The notes under the pieces: model-generated | Database searches by the model: none | What the model was told of the DNA's origin: nothing | The model's input: the letters and a program-made list of their open reading frames with translations, nothing else | Part shown: one piece after another, positions 43,877 through 52,072 of the stretch | Numbering within the stretch: position 1 is the stretch's first letter | Layout: each line of letters begins with the position of its first letter | Position numbers and translations under genes: made by a program | DNA from: Heliomarina baculiformis | GTDB lineage: Bacteria; Pseudomonadota; Alphaproteobacteria; Rhodobacterales; Rhodobacteraceae | Direction of reading: 5' to 3' | NCBI RefSeq assembly: GCF_019966545.1 | Contig: NZ_JAIMIC010000007.1 | Span: 1 to 64,000 of the forward strand | Length of the DNA stretch: 64,000 bases

Positions 43877-43892
43877 ATTCATAATAATGAAT
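43877..43892. promoter_or_regulatory. Candidate SoxR operator before soxB
   Basis: ATTCATAATAATGAAT is a perfect ATTC-N8-GAAT site whose outer bases extend it to the inverted repeat ACATTCAT-AATA-ATGAATGT. It sits 34 bases before the soxB start and just after the soxA stem-loop. This is the third copy in the cluster and suggests independent control of soxBCD. Confidence 0.75.
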
Positions 43893-43926
43893 GTTTATAT
43901 GTGAACCGACGAAGAAGGCAGTGCAC

Positions 43927-45624
43927 ATGATCTCTCGACGCGATTTTTTGCAGGTTTCCATGGCCGCTGCGTCTCTGACCGGAGCCTCTGGCTTTGGATC
44001 ATGGGCGCGGCTGGCGGCTCAGCAGCGCCTGACACAGGACCAGCTGCTGGAATTCGAGACCTTCGGAAATGTCTCGCTCATCCACATCACCGATATTCAC
44101 GCGCAGCTGAAGCCGATCTGGTTTCGCGAACCATCGGTCAACATCGGCGTGGGCCCGAACAAGGGTAAGGTGCCACATGTCACCGGTGCCGATTTCCGCC
44201 GTCTCTATGGAATCGAGGATGGCAGCCCGTCACATTACGCCTTGTCCTCGGGCGATTTTTCGGCGCTGGCGCAGGCATACGGCAAGGTCGGAGGGCTTGA
44301 CCGGGTTGCGACCGTGGTCAAGGCGATCCGCGCCGCGCGACCGGACGCGCTTTTGCTGGATGGTGGCGACACATGGCACGGTTCCTATACCTGCTACCAG
44401 ACGCAGGCGCAGGACATGTTCAATGTCATGGCGGCCTTGAAACCCGACGCGATGACCTTTCACTGGGAATTCACCCTTGGATCGGACCGCGTGGCCGAGC
44501 TTGTCGAGGCGCTGCCCTTTGCCGCGCTGGGACAGAACATCTTTGACGCGGAGTGGGACGAACGGGCGGAACTCTTCCCGCCTTACAAGTTCTTCGAGAG
44601 CGGTGGTGTCAGGATTGCGGTCATCGGACAGGCGTTCCCCTATATGCCGATCGCCAATCCCGGCTGGATGTTCCCCGAGTATTCGTTTGGCATCCGGGAC
44701 CAGCATATGCAGGAGATGGTCGACGAGGTGCGCGGACAGGGTGCCGAACTGGTCGTTTGCCTGTCGCACAACGGGTTCGACGTGGACAAGAAAATGGCCT
44801 CGGTCGTGACAGGTATCGACGTCATCCTTTCGGGCCATACCCATGACGCGCTGCCCGAGCCTGTTCTGGTGGGCGACACGATCATCATCGCGTCGGGGTC
44901 GAACGGAAAGTTTGTCAGCCGTGTCGATCTGGATGTGCGGGACGGTCAGATGATGGGGTTCCGTCACAAGCTGATCCCGATCTTTTCGGACGTCATAGAA
45001 CCCGATGCCGAGATGGCCGCGCTGATTGACGAGGAACGCGCGCCATATAAGGCGGAACTGGAGGAAGTGATCGGTACGACCGACTCGCTGCTTTACCGGC
45101 GCGGCAATTTCAATGGCTCCTGGGATGATCTGATCTGCGATGCGTTGCTTTCTGAGCGCGACGCGGAAATTGCGCTGAGCCCCGGTGTGCGCTGGGGGCC
45201 AAGCCTGACGCCTGGGGCCGAGATCACCCGGGAAGACATCTGGAACGTCACCTCGATGACTTATCCGGAGGCCTACCGCACCGAAATGACTGGCGAATTC
45301 CTGAAGGTCGTGCTCGAGGATGTGGCGGACAACATCTTTAACCCCGATCCCTATTACCAGCAGGGCGGTGACATGGTGCGGACCGGCGGCCTTGGCTACC
45401 GTATCGACATCTCCAGGCCGCAGGGTGGGCGGATTTCCGAGATGACGCTGTTGAAAACCGGTGAAAAGATCGACCCTGCCCGCAGCTATCAGGTCGCCGG
45501 TTGGGCAAGCGTCAACGAGGGCACGGAAGGGCCGCCGATCTGGGACGTGGTCGAAGCGCATATCCGCAAACTGGGGACGGTGAGCACCACCACCCGCGAA
45601 ACCGTCGACGTGGTGGGGCTCTAG
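43927..45624 (+). CDS. soxB: SoxB, thiosulfohydrolase
   Basis: 565 residues from the ATG at 43927; a longer frame (43891) would start inside the operator. A twin-arginine signal is at 4-5 (ISRRDFLQV). Metal-site motifs of this 5'-nucleotidase-like fold are seen at HITDIHAQLKP (53-63) with D56/H58, DGGDTWHG, SHNGFDVD and GHTHDALPEP. SoxB cleaves the terminal sulfonate of SoxY-bound intermediates with two manganese ions in the periplasm. It opens the BCD unit and is the usual marker gene of thiosulfate oxidation. Confidence 0.97.
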   Translation: MISRRDFLQVSMAAASLTGASGFGSWARLAAQQRLTQDQLLEFETFGNVSLIHITDIHAQLKPIWFREPSVNIGVGPNKGKVPHVTGADFRRLYGIEDGSPSHYALSSGDFSALAQAYGKVGGLDRVATVVKAIRAARPDALLLDGGDTWHGSYTCYQTQAQDMFNVMAALKPDAMTFHWEFTLGSDRVAELVEALPFAALGQNIFDAEWDERAELFPPYKFFESGGVRIAVIGQAFPYMPIANPGWMFPEYSFGIRDQHMQEMVDEVRGQGAELVVCLSHNGFDVDKKMASVVTGIDVILSGHTHDALPEPVLVGDTIIIASGSNGKFVSRVDLDVRDGQMMGFRHKLIPIFSDVIEPDAEMAALIDEERAPYKAELEEVIGTTDSLLYRRGNFNGSWDDLICDALLSERDAEIALSPGVRWGPSLTPGAEITREDIWNVTSMTYPEAYRTEMTGEFLKVVLEDVADNIFNPDPYYQQGGDMVRTGGLGYRIDISRPQGGRISEMTLLKTGEKIDPARSYQVAGWASVNEGTEGPPIWDVVEAHIRKLGTVSTTTRETVDVVGL

Positions 45625-45649
45625 CCCCGCCGACTGAAGAGGAAGAACC

Positions 45650-46930
45650 ATGAGCGAAGAGAACAGAACAGGCCCCTCGCGCCGACAGTTCCTGACCAGC
45701 GCCGCCGCGCTTGGCGCCGGGAGCGTTGCAGCGGGCATGGCCCGGGCCCAGACGCCCGACCCGTTGATCACCGAAATCCAGCCATGGGCGCAACAGTTTG
45801 GCGACGGCGTAGATGCCACCCCCTATGGTCTGCCGATCCGGTTCGAGGATGATGTCATCCGGCGCAACGTGCCGTGGCTGACAGCGGATGTGACGAGTTC
45901 GATCAACTTCACGCCGATCCACGCGCTGGACGGAACCATTACCCCGCAGGGCTGCGCCTTTGAACGGCACCATTCGGGTGCCATCGAGCTTGCCAAGCCG
46001 GATTACCGGCTGATGGTGAACGGCCTTGTCGACCGCGAACTGATCTTTACCTACGAAGACCTCGAACGCTTTCCCCGCGAAAACCACGTCTATTTCTGCG
46101 AATGCGCCGCGAATACCGGTATGGAATGGGCGGGGGCGCAGCTGAACGGCGCGCAGTTCACCCATGGGATGATCCACAACATGGAATATTCCGGGGTGCC
46201 GCTGCGCACGATCCTGCAAGAGGCCGGGCTAAGCGCGGCGGGCGACCTCAAAGAGAAGTGGATCTATGTCGAGGGGGGCGATGCCTCGTCCAATGGACGT
46301 TCCATCCCCATGGAAAAGGCGCTGGATGATGTGCTTGTGGCATTCAAGGCGAATGGTGAGGCGCTGAGAAAGGAACATGGCTACCCTGTCCGGCTTGTCG
46401 TGCCAGGCTGGGAAGGCAACATGTGGGTCAAATGGCTGCGCCGGATCGAGGTAAGCGACGGCCCCGTGGAAAGCCGCGAAGAAACCTCGAAATACACCGA
46501 CACACTGGCCGATGGCACCGCTCGCAAGTGGACATGGGTGATGGACGCGAAATCTGTCGTCACCTCGCCCTCGCCCCAATCGCCGATCACGCATGGTCCG
46601 GGGCCGCTGGTCATCACCGGGCTCGCTTGGAGCGGTCACGGCAAGATCGCGCGGGTCGATGTATCCAAGGACGGCGGCATGACATGGGAGACCGCAAGGC
46701 TGGCCGGTGAACCCGGCAACCGGGCGCTGACCCGTTTCTACCTCGACACGGAATGGAACGGAGAAGAGATGTTCCTGCAATCCCGCGCCATTGATGAAAC
46801 CGGCTATGTCCAGCCGACCAAGACACAGCTGCGCGAGGTGCGCGGACTGAATTCGGTCTATCACAACAACTGCATCCAGACCTGGTGGGTGAAACCGAGC
46901 GGGGAGGCAGAAAATGTCGAAGTTTCCTGA
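45650..46930 (+). CDS. soxC: SoxC, molybdenum sulfane dehydrogenase subunit
   Basis: 426 residues with a Tat signal (RR at 11-12, PSRRQFLTSAAA). The sulfite-oxidase-type fold has the Mo ligand cysteine C152 in CECAANTGMEW, with C150 close by. SoxC and SoxD oxidise the outer sulfur atom bound to SoxY and release electrons to cytochromes. Their presence predicts full oxidation of thiosulfate to sulfate without sulfur globules. Its stop overlaps the soxD start by 17 bases. Confidence 0.96.
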   Translation: MSEENRTGPSRRQFLTSAAALGAGSVAAGMARAQTPDPLITEIQPWAQQFGDGVDATPYGLPIRFEDDVIRRNVPWLTADVTSSINFTPIHALDGTITPQGCAFERHHSGAIELAKPDYRLMVNGLVDRELIFTYEDLERFPRENHVYFCECAANTGMEWAGAQLNGAQFTHGMIHNMEYSGVPLRTILQEAGLSAAGDLKEKWIYVEGGDASSNGRSIPMEKALDDVLVAFKANGEALRKEHGYPVRLVVPGWEGNMWVKWLRRIEVSDGPVESREETSKYTDTLADGTARKWTWVMDAKSVVTSPSPQSPITHGPGPLVITGLAWSGHGKIARVDVSKDGGMTWETARLAGEPGNRALTRFYLDTEWNGEEMFLQSRAIDETGYVQPTKTQLREVRGLNSVYHNNCIQTWWVKPSGEAENVEVS

Positions 46931-48059
46931 TTTTGGCGTGGCCGTCGGGCTGGGGACCATTGGCCTGCTTGGCATGACCTATCTTGGCGTGTCTGATGTG
47001 CATATGAATGGCGCGGGAACGGCAGCTTCCCGGGAAGGGTCGAGCGGCTGGTTCATCTCCGCCGCACGCGCAGACGAATTGACCGGAACGCGACTTGGCC
47101 TTGGGCGGCCCGCACTGCCCGAGGAACTGGCGGCCTGGAATGTCGACGTGCATCCGGATGCCAGTGGCCTGCCCGAAGGGTCGGGCTCGGTCGAAGATGG
47201 CGAAGTGCTGTTTTCCGAAAACTGCGCTGTGTGCCACGGCGAATTTGCCGAAGGTATCGACAACTGGCCAGAACTGGCCGGGGGTGAAGGGACGCTGGCG
47301 GATGACGACCCGGTCAAGACGGTGGGCAGTTACTGGCCATACCTGTCGACGGCATGGGACTATGTCCACCGCTCAATGCCCTATGGGAACGCCCAGACGC
47401 TTTCCAACGACGATGTCTACGCGATCGTCGCCTATATCCTCTATTCCAACTACCTCGTGGAAGACGACTTTGTTCTGACGAAGGACAACTTCCTTGACGT
47501 CGAGATGCCCAATGCTGACGGGTTCGTGATCGACGACCGGCCCGAGACGGAATATGCGAAATGGACCGGCGAACCCTGCATGGAGAACTGCAAGGACGAG
47601 GTAAAGATCACCATGCAGGCGTCGAACCTTGACGTGACGCCCGGCATTGAGACAGAGGTGGAAGCCAAGGCAGAGGCACCGGCAGCCGATGAAACACCGG
47701 CAGAGGTCGAGGCAAAGACGGAGACCGCCAGCATCGATCCTGAACTGATCGCCGCGGGCGAAAAGGTCTTCCGGAAATGCAAGGCCTGCCATGACGTCGG
47801 AGCAGATGCCAAGAACAAGTCAGGCCCGCAGCTTAACGGCATCGTCGGCCGGGTGATGGGATCTGCCGAAGACTTCCGGTACTCCAAGGGATTTCAGGAA
47901 GCTCATGACGAAGGTCGTGTCTGGGACGAGGCTGTGCTGGCTGAATTCCTCGCCAAGCCAAGGGCTTTCATGAAGGGTACGAAGATGTCCTTTGCCGGGC
48001 TCAAGAAAGAAGAAGACGTGGCGGCGCTGCTCGCTTACCTTCAGCAGCACGGAGAATGA
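46914..48059 (+). CDS. soxD: SoxD diheme cytochrome c subunit
   Basis: 381 residues. It begins with a hydrophobic anchor or signal (about 8-27) and contains a first heme domain with CAVCH (104-108). An Ala/Glu/Thr-rich linker (about 245-275) joins it to a second, cytochrome c2-like domain with CKACH (289-293). The linker is unusually acidic. It takes electrons from SoxC to the respiratory chain. soxC and soxD overlap and must be cotranscribed. Confidence 0.95.
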   Translation: MSKFPDFGVAVGLGTIGLLGMTYLGVSDVHMNGAGTAASREGSSGWFISAARADELTGTRLGLGRPALPEELAAWNVDVHPDASGLPEGSGSVEDGEVLFSENCAVCHGEFAEGIDNWPELAGGEGTLADDDPVKTVGSYWPYLSTAWDYVHRSMPYGNAQTLSNDDVYAIVAYILYSNYLVEDDFVLTKDNFLDVEMPNADGFVIDDRPETEYAKWTGEPCMENCKDEVKITMQASNLDVTPGIETEVEAKAEAPAADETPAEVEAKTETASIDPELIAAGEKVFRKCKACHDVGADAKNKSGPQLNGIVGRVMGSAEDFRYSKGFQEAHDEGRVWDEAVLAEFLAKPRAFMKGTKMSFAGLKKEEDVAALLAYLQQHGE

Positions 48060-48152
48060 CAACGGCTTTGGCGTCTATCTGAGCGCGGTGGCCCGCCTCC
48101 CGGCCATCGCTTACACGCAGCTCACTGGGAGGTTCAGCTTGGAGGACATTGC

Positions 48153-48578
48153 ATGAAACATCTGATCGCGCTCCTGACGCTTTGCGCGGCGCCCGTCGTG
48201 GCGCAGGACGCTGTTACCACGCCTTTCGACGGCAGTTTTGACGACGCAACCTTTGCCGTTGAAAGCGCGATTGTAGGCAATGGCCTGGTGGTCGACTACG
48301 TCAGCCATGTCGGCGAGATGCTGAACCGCACCGGTGCGGATGTCGGCAGCGACATCGAGATTTTCAAGGCAGCCGATGTCTTCCTGTTCTGCTCGGCCGT
48401 GGTGTCGCGCGAAGTGATGGAAGCCGACCCGATGAATATCGTTCATTGTCCCTACAATATCTTCGTGGCCGAAACGGCTGATGGCGTGACAGTGGGGTAT
48501 CGCAGCTATCCCGATGGCCCGATGAAGAAGGTTGAGGCGATGCTTGAGGAGATTGTCACCGAAGCCACCGGCCAGTGA
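48153..48578 (+). CDS. Periplasmic DUF302 protein at the end of the sox operon
   Basis: 141 residues. A short signal peptide (MKHLIALLTLCAAPVVAQ) suggests periplasmic location. The TT1751/DUF302-type core reads VDYVSHVGEMLNRT and PMNIVHCPYNIFVAE, with cysteines C80 (FLFC) and C99 (VHCP). The start has a TTGGAGG ribosome site. DUF302 proteins occur next to Sox genes in other Roseobacters, but their function is unknown. With the DsrE protein they look like a sulfur-handling add-on to soxBCD. Confidence 0.82.
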   Translation: MKHLIALLTLCAAPVVAQDAVTTPFDGSFDDATFAVESAIVGNGLVVDYVSHVGEMLNRTGADVGSDIEIFKAADVFLFCSAVVSREVMEADPMNIVHCPYNIFVAETADGVTVGYRSYPDGPMKKVEAMLEEIVTEATGQ

Positions 48579-48624
48579 CGAAGAGCGGGGAGTGGAAGCC
48601 CCGCGAAATAAGGGAGGAGAACCG

Positions 48625-49095
48625 ATGAAGACGTTTATGAAGGCCGCGATGATCGCAGCATGCGCTGCCGTTGTGTCACCCGCTATGGCACAGGCGCAGT
48701 CGGCCAATGCAGCGGAATATTTCGGCAACCAGAAAGTCGTCTACCATTTCAACGGGAATGGAGGTGAGGGTATTAAGGCCTACAAGGGCGGGCTGCGGAA
48801 CCTGCAAAACCACATCAACGCCGTAGGAGCGGAGCATCTGGAAGCAGCCGTGGTCATGCATGGCAACGGTCTCGGCATGTTGTCCGAGGCGATGAAAGAC
48901 ACCGACCTTCAGGGAGCTGTCGCGAGCCTCAAGGGTCAGGGTGTCAAGTTCCTCGTCTGTGCGAATACGCTCAAGGGGCGGAATATCGATTATGAAAAGG
49001 ACCTTTACGATGTCTGGGATACCGACATCGTGCCGTCCGGGGTGGCCGAGCTCTCTCGCCTGCAACAGATGGGATATACTTACGTTAAACCGTGA
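48625..49095 (+). CDS. Periplasmic DsrE-family protein
   Basis: 156 residues. A signal peptide ends near MAQAQS (about 23-26). The DsrE fold is recognised by VVYHFNGNGGEGIKAYKGGL and the GVKFLVCANTLKG block; C112 lies where DsrE/TusD proteins keep their sulfur-accepting cysteine. Sulfurtransferases of this family pass sulfane sulfur from one cysteine to another. A GGGAGGAG site precedes the ATG. Acting on a sulfur intermediate of the Sox cycle is plausible but unproven. Confidence 0.82.
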   Translation: MKTFMKAAMIAACAAVVSPAMAQAQSANAAEYFGNQKVVYHFNGNGGEGIKAYKGGLRNLQNHINAVGAEHLEAAVVMHGNGLGMLSEAMKDTDLQGAVASLKGQGVKFLVCANTLKGRNIDYEKDLYDVWDTDIVPSGVAELSRLQQMGYTYVKP

Positions 49096-49156
49096 TGCTT
49101 TTCGCGTCCGCTTAAACAAGTCCTCATCGGGTAGAGCTGGCAGGCCCAAGCTCGGC

Positions 49157-49179
49157 GCGCTGGCCATTGCAGCCAGCGC
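49157..49179. terminator. Stem-loop between convergent DsrE and histidine kinase genes
   Basis: GCGCTGGC (49157-49164) and GCCAGCGC (49172-49179) flank a 7-base loop. It ends directly beside the histidine kinase stop and could stop transcripts from both sides. A T-run is absent, so efficiency is uncertain. Confidence 0.5.
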
Positions 49180-51255
49180 CTAGGCCGAAAGGCTTGCCTG
49201 TTCTTCGCGGCTTTCGACAGGCTTCAAAACAAGGGTAAAGAGGCTGCCCTTCCCCGGTGTGCTTTCCACAAGCAGATCGCCGGATTGAGCGCGTGCAAGC
49301 TTGCGGGAAATCGCCAGACCAAGCCCGGTGCCCGTTTTCGAACGTGTGAGAGAGGAATCTACCTGCTCGAATGGTTCGAAGATGCGCTGGCGGTCGGCTT
49401 CTTCGATTCCCGGCCCGGAATCTTCGACGTTGAAATGGACTTCGCCCTCTTTGTGGGTCACGGTCAGCGCAATAAATCCGCGTTCCGTGAATTTCGCGGC
49501 ATTGCCCAGCAGATTGGTCAGGATCTGTCTGGTTCGCTTGCAGTCTGCAAGCACTTTGCCTTCGTCATATTCAACGACAAATTCCAGATGCTTGTCTTCG
49601 ATGAGGCGGCGCATCTGCTGTTCAACCGTGGTCACGAGATCGCCGATTTCACATTCCGTCATGTCGATATCCGGATTACCGGATTCGATCTTGGAGAAAT
49701 CGAGCATCTCGTTGATCAATTCCAGCAGGTAGCTAGCCGAGTTCGTCTGCTTGCCTGTCACCGACTTGATATGATCCGCCAGCCCGCGCATGGCCTTGCG
49801 GCATTCTTCAACATCAACCGGGTCCTTGTGAAGCGCGGTTTTAAGCGCAACATAGGCAGGCTGGCGTTCTATTTCGTGTGTCAGTTTGGCCAGCCCAAGC
49901 ACCACGGTCAGCGGCGTGCGCAATTCGTGGGACAAGACGCTAATGAACTGGGATTTCGCCTCGCTCGCGGCCTGTGATCGTTCCAGGGCATTTTTGAGCT
50001 GTGTCACATCGCTGAGGATCACGACGCTACCGCCATCGGATGTCTTCTGGATCGCGGCATGTACGGTCAATCCGTTCGAAAACCGCATTTCCTTTTTCGC
50101 CTGCGCGCTGTCGATCTCTTTTTTACGCTCCTTGTACCATGCCTCTTCCTGGCCAAAAGCATCGACGAAATTGCCCCGTTTCAAACCTTCTTCGAGAAGT
50201 TCAGTGAGGGTCACGCCGTGGCGCAGGATGTCTGATACGCCGCTCAGGAAGCTTGCGTATCTCTTATTGTATTTCACCAAACGTTGTTCGGAATCGAATT
50301 GGGCGAAACCATCATCCATTGCATTGATCGCGCCGGCCAGCCGCGCGCGGGCACGACGGTTCGCTCTCGAAATGTAAAGGATGTAGCCAAGTATCGACAG
50401 ACAGACGAGGCTTATCATCAAAAGTATCAATCGATCGCGGACAAGTGTCGGAGCCGTTTCAGGCCACCCACCTTTCGGCGTTGCCAGAACCTCCCAAGCT
50501 CCGTTGGGAAAATCGACATCCAGGCTGACGGGATCCCTTCCCTGAATGCCGGGGTTGCCGGCAACCACTTGTGGTTCGGAAAGGTCGTCGTTCTCGGACA
50601 GAATTACGTAATCGGCGGTTTCTGCCAGTTCCCGAAAGCCGGTTTGCCCCAACATGTCATCCAACCGTACGACGACAGTTGCAAAACCCCAGAATTCTTC
50701 TGTCGCTCCGCCATCGGAAGATGGAAGGAAAATCGGAGTCTTGAAGAACACAAGATACTCACCAGAAGGCGCTTTGACAGGTCCGGTCAAGAGAGCGGTT
50801 TTTTTTGCACTAACCCGATCTGCATATTTCAGGAGCGTTGGATATTCTGCGAAATTGAGTCCGATCAGGTGTTTGTTTTCGGCATATGGATAGACATGGC
50901 TAACCGTCAGGCCCTGTGCTGCTTCGAAATTGATTATGTCAGGCATAGATTCTTGCAGTCGTGCTGCGACGACCGCGAATTCTTCCTGCGTCATGTCCGG
51001 ATTGCTTTTGATGAAGGACGCGAGTTTCTCAACCTGAAGGAAATGCCCAAAGATATACAGTTCAAGCTTTTCCCGAATTTCGATCAGTTCGAGCGTCTCT
51101 GAAAGCCTGAGGTCCTGAAGATAACTGTGATTGCTTAGTTTTTCGAAGTGACGGCCACCCAGCAAAAGCAGGACCATGACGATGATCACGAGCGCTGCAG
51201 CAGCTCTTCGGTCGGCGGAAAAACTGTGTTTTCGAGTATAGGTTTCGTCTATCAA
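49180..51255 (-). CDS. CHASE-PAS hybrid-free sensor histidine kinase
   Basis: 691 residues. TM1 is about 18-34 and TM2 about 276-297, flanking a CHASE-type sensor domain (75-240) that faces the periplasm. A PAS domain (310-420) leads to the phosphoacceptor H443 in LSHELRTPL and a HATPase with N-box LTNLLGNAAKF and G-box VEDSGPGIEE. No receiver domain is fused and no response regulator gene lies nearby, so it is an orphan kinase. It faces the end of the sox operon; a sulfur signal is conceivable but not shown. Confidence 0.9.
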   Translation of the reverse strand: MIDETYTRKHSFSADRRAAAALVIIVMVLLLLGGRHFEKLSNHSYLQDLRLSETLELIEIREKLELYIFGHFLQVEKLASFIKSNPDMTQEEFAVVAARLQESMPDIINFEAAQGLTVSHVYPYAENKHLIGLNFAEYPTLLKYADRVSAKKTALLTGPVKAPSGEYLVFFKTPIFLPSSDGGATEEFWGFATVVVRLDDMLGQTGFRELAETADYVILSENDDLSEPQVVAGNPGIQGRDPVSLDVDFPNGAWEVLATPKGGWPETAPTLVRDRLILLMISLVCLSILGYILYISRANRRARARLAGAINAMDDGFAQFDSEQRLVKYNKRYASFLSGVSDILRHGVTLTELLEEGLKRGNFVDAFGQEEAWYKERKKEIDSAQAKKEMRFSNGLTVHAAIQKTSDGGSVVILSDVTQLKNALERSQAASEAKSQFISVLSHELRTPLTVVLGLAKLTHEIERQPAYVALKTALHKDPVDVEECRKAMRGLADHIKSVTGKQTNSASYLLELINEMLDFSKIESGNPDIDMTECEIGDLVTTVEQQMRRLIEDKHLEFVVEYDEGKVLADCKRTRQILTNLLGNAAKFTERGFIALTVTHKEGEVHFNVEDSGPGIEEADRQRIFEPFEQVDSSLTRSKTGTGLGLAISRKLARAQSGDLLVESTPGKGSLFTLVLKPVESREEQASLSA

Positions 51256-51939
51256 CTAACGGTCCGCATCACGATCAAACAACCTTTCGTTGTCTTATTC
51301 ATCCGCGCCTCGCCGCACAAGATAGACACCCCCTGCGCAACGTCTTAACGACTTTGCTGTCTACACTGTTGCTCAGAGGTTACAGGCCGTTCAAACCGCG
51401 CTATTTTAAGATGCACCGTCGAGAAAGCTGAAGCCTTCTGCGCCCATCGGGCGCTGGCACAGACTTCGTCGGCATATGGATGTGATTCGGGCTGAAACGC
51501 AGCGGGCTATGGTCGCGATCCCTTTCGAAGTCGGCTAAAATAAGCCTCTCGAGACTGTCATCTGCCCCCGTAACACAGTCCCCGTCGCGTCTTCAGGAGT
51601 AAGCGCCTAAAGAGTGGCTTCGCTGAGCGGTTTCGACGTGGACGTTGGAAAAGTCGATCTTGTCGAATACTGCCCGGCAAAACCTCTTAGCCCCTCACGT
51701 CGCCGTGCTTCCACCGACCTTGTCCGAAGCCAGATGAAGCTTTCCGAGCGTCACATTTGCCGTTTCGCTGCCAAACAGCGTTCCACACGACGGCGGTTTC
51801 CAAATGGACGTTGCGCCTCGGATCTTTCCTCAGACCCAACGTGTCACAGATAAGGTTTCTGGAAACGATGTAACTGCGATCCCTCACAGAAACGGGGAAA
51901 TCTGCAAAGCAAAGGGAGCTGCAATTTACCTTGAAGTTC
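51256..51939. other. 684-base stretch without a recognised gene
   Basis: The left part must hold the promoter of the histidine kinase. Short frames on both strands here lack homology I can recognise and have no good ribosome sites, including one at 51614-51853. The segment ends at the 3' side of the tRNA-Pro gene, a common integration site, but no integrase or direct repeat is visible. It may be an eroded coding remnant. Confidence 0.4.
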
Positions 51940-52016
51940 TGGTCGGAGTGAGAGGATTCGAACCTCCGGCCCCTGCCTCCCGAAGACAGTGCTCTACCAG
52001 GCTGAGCTACACTCCG
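51940..52016 (-). tRNA. tRNA-Pro (anticodon CGG)
   Basis: A full cloverleaf is readable on the minus strand: acceptor CGGAGTG paired with CACTCCG, D-arm GCTC...GAGC, anticodon stem CTGTC/GGCAG with loop TTCGGGA (anticodon CGG), T-arm GGAGG-TTCGAAT-CCTCT. The 3' CCA is encoded. It reads the proline codon CCG, which is frequent in this GC-rich genome. Confidence 0.96.
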
Positions 52017-52072
52017 ACCGTAGCGCGCGGGTTACAGCGATCCGCGCGCTTTGGCAATAGGGGTCTGCAGAT

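Noticed and set aside
51614-51853. 79-codon open frame on the plus strand in the histidine kinase-tRNA spacer
   Set aside because: Arg/Ser-rich, low-complexity translation without a ribosome site or recognisable domain, and overlapped by other frames on the opposite strand.
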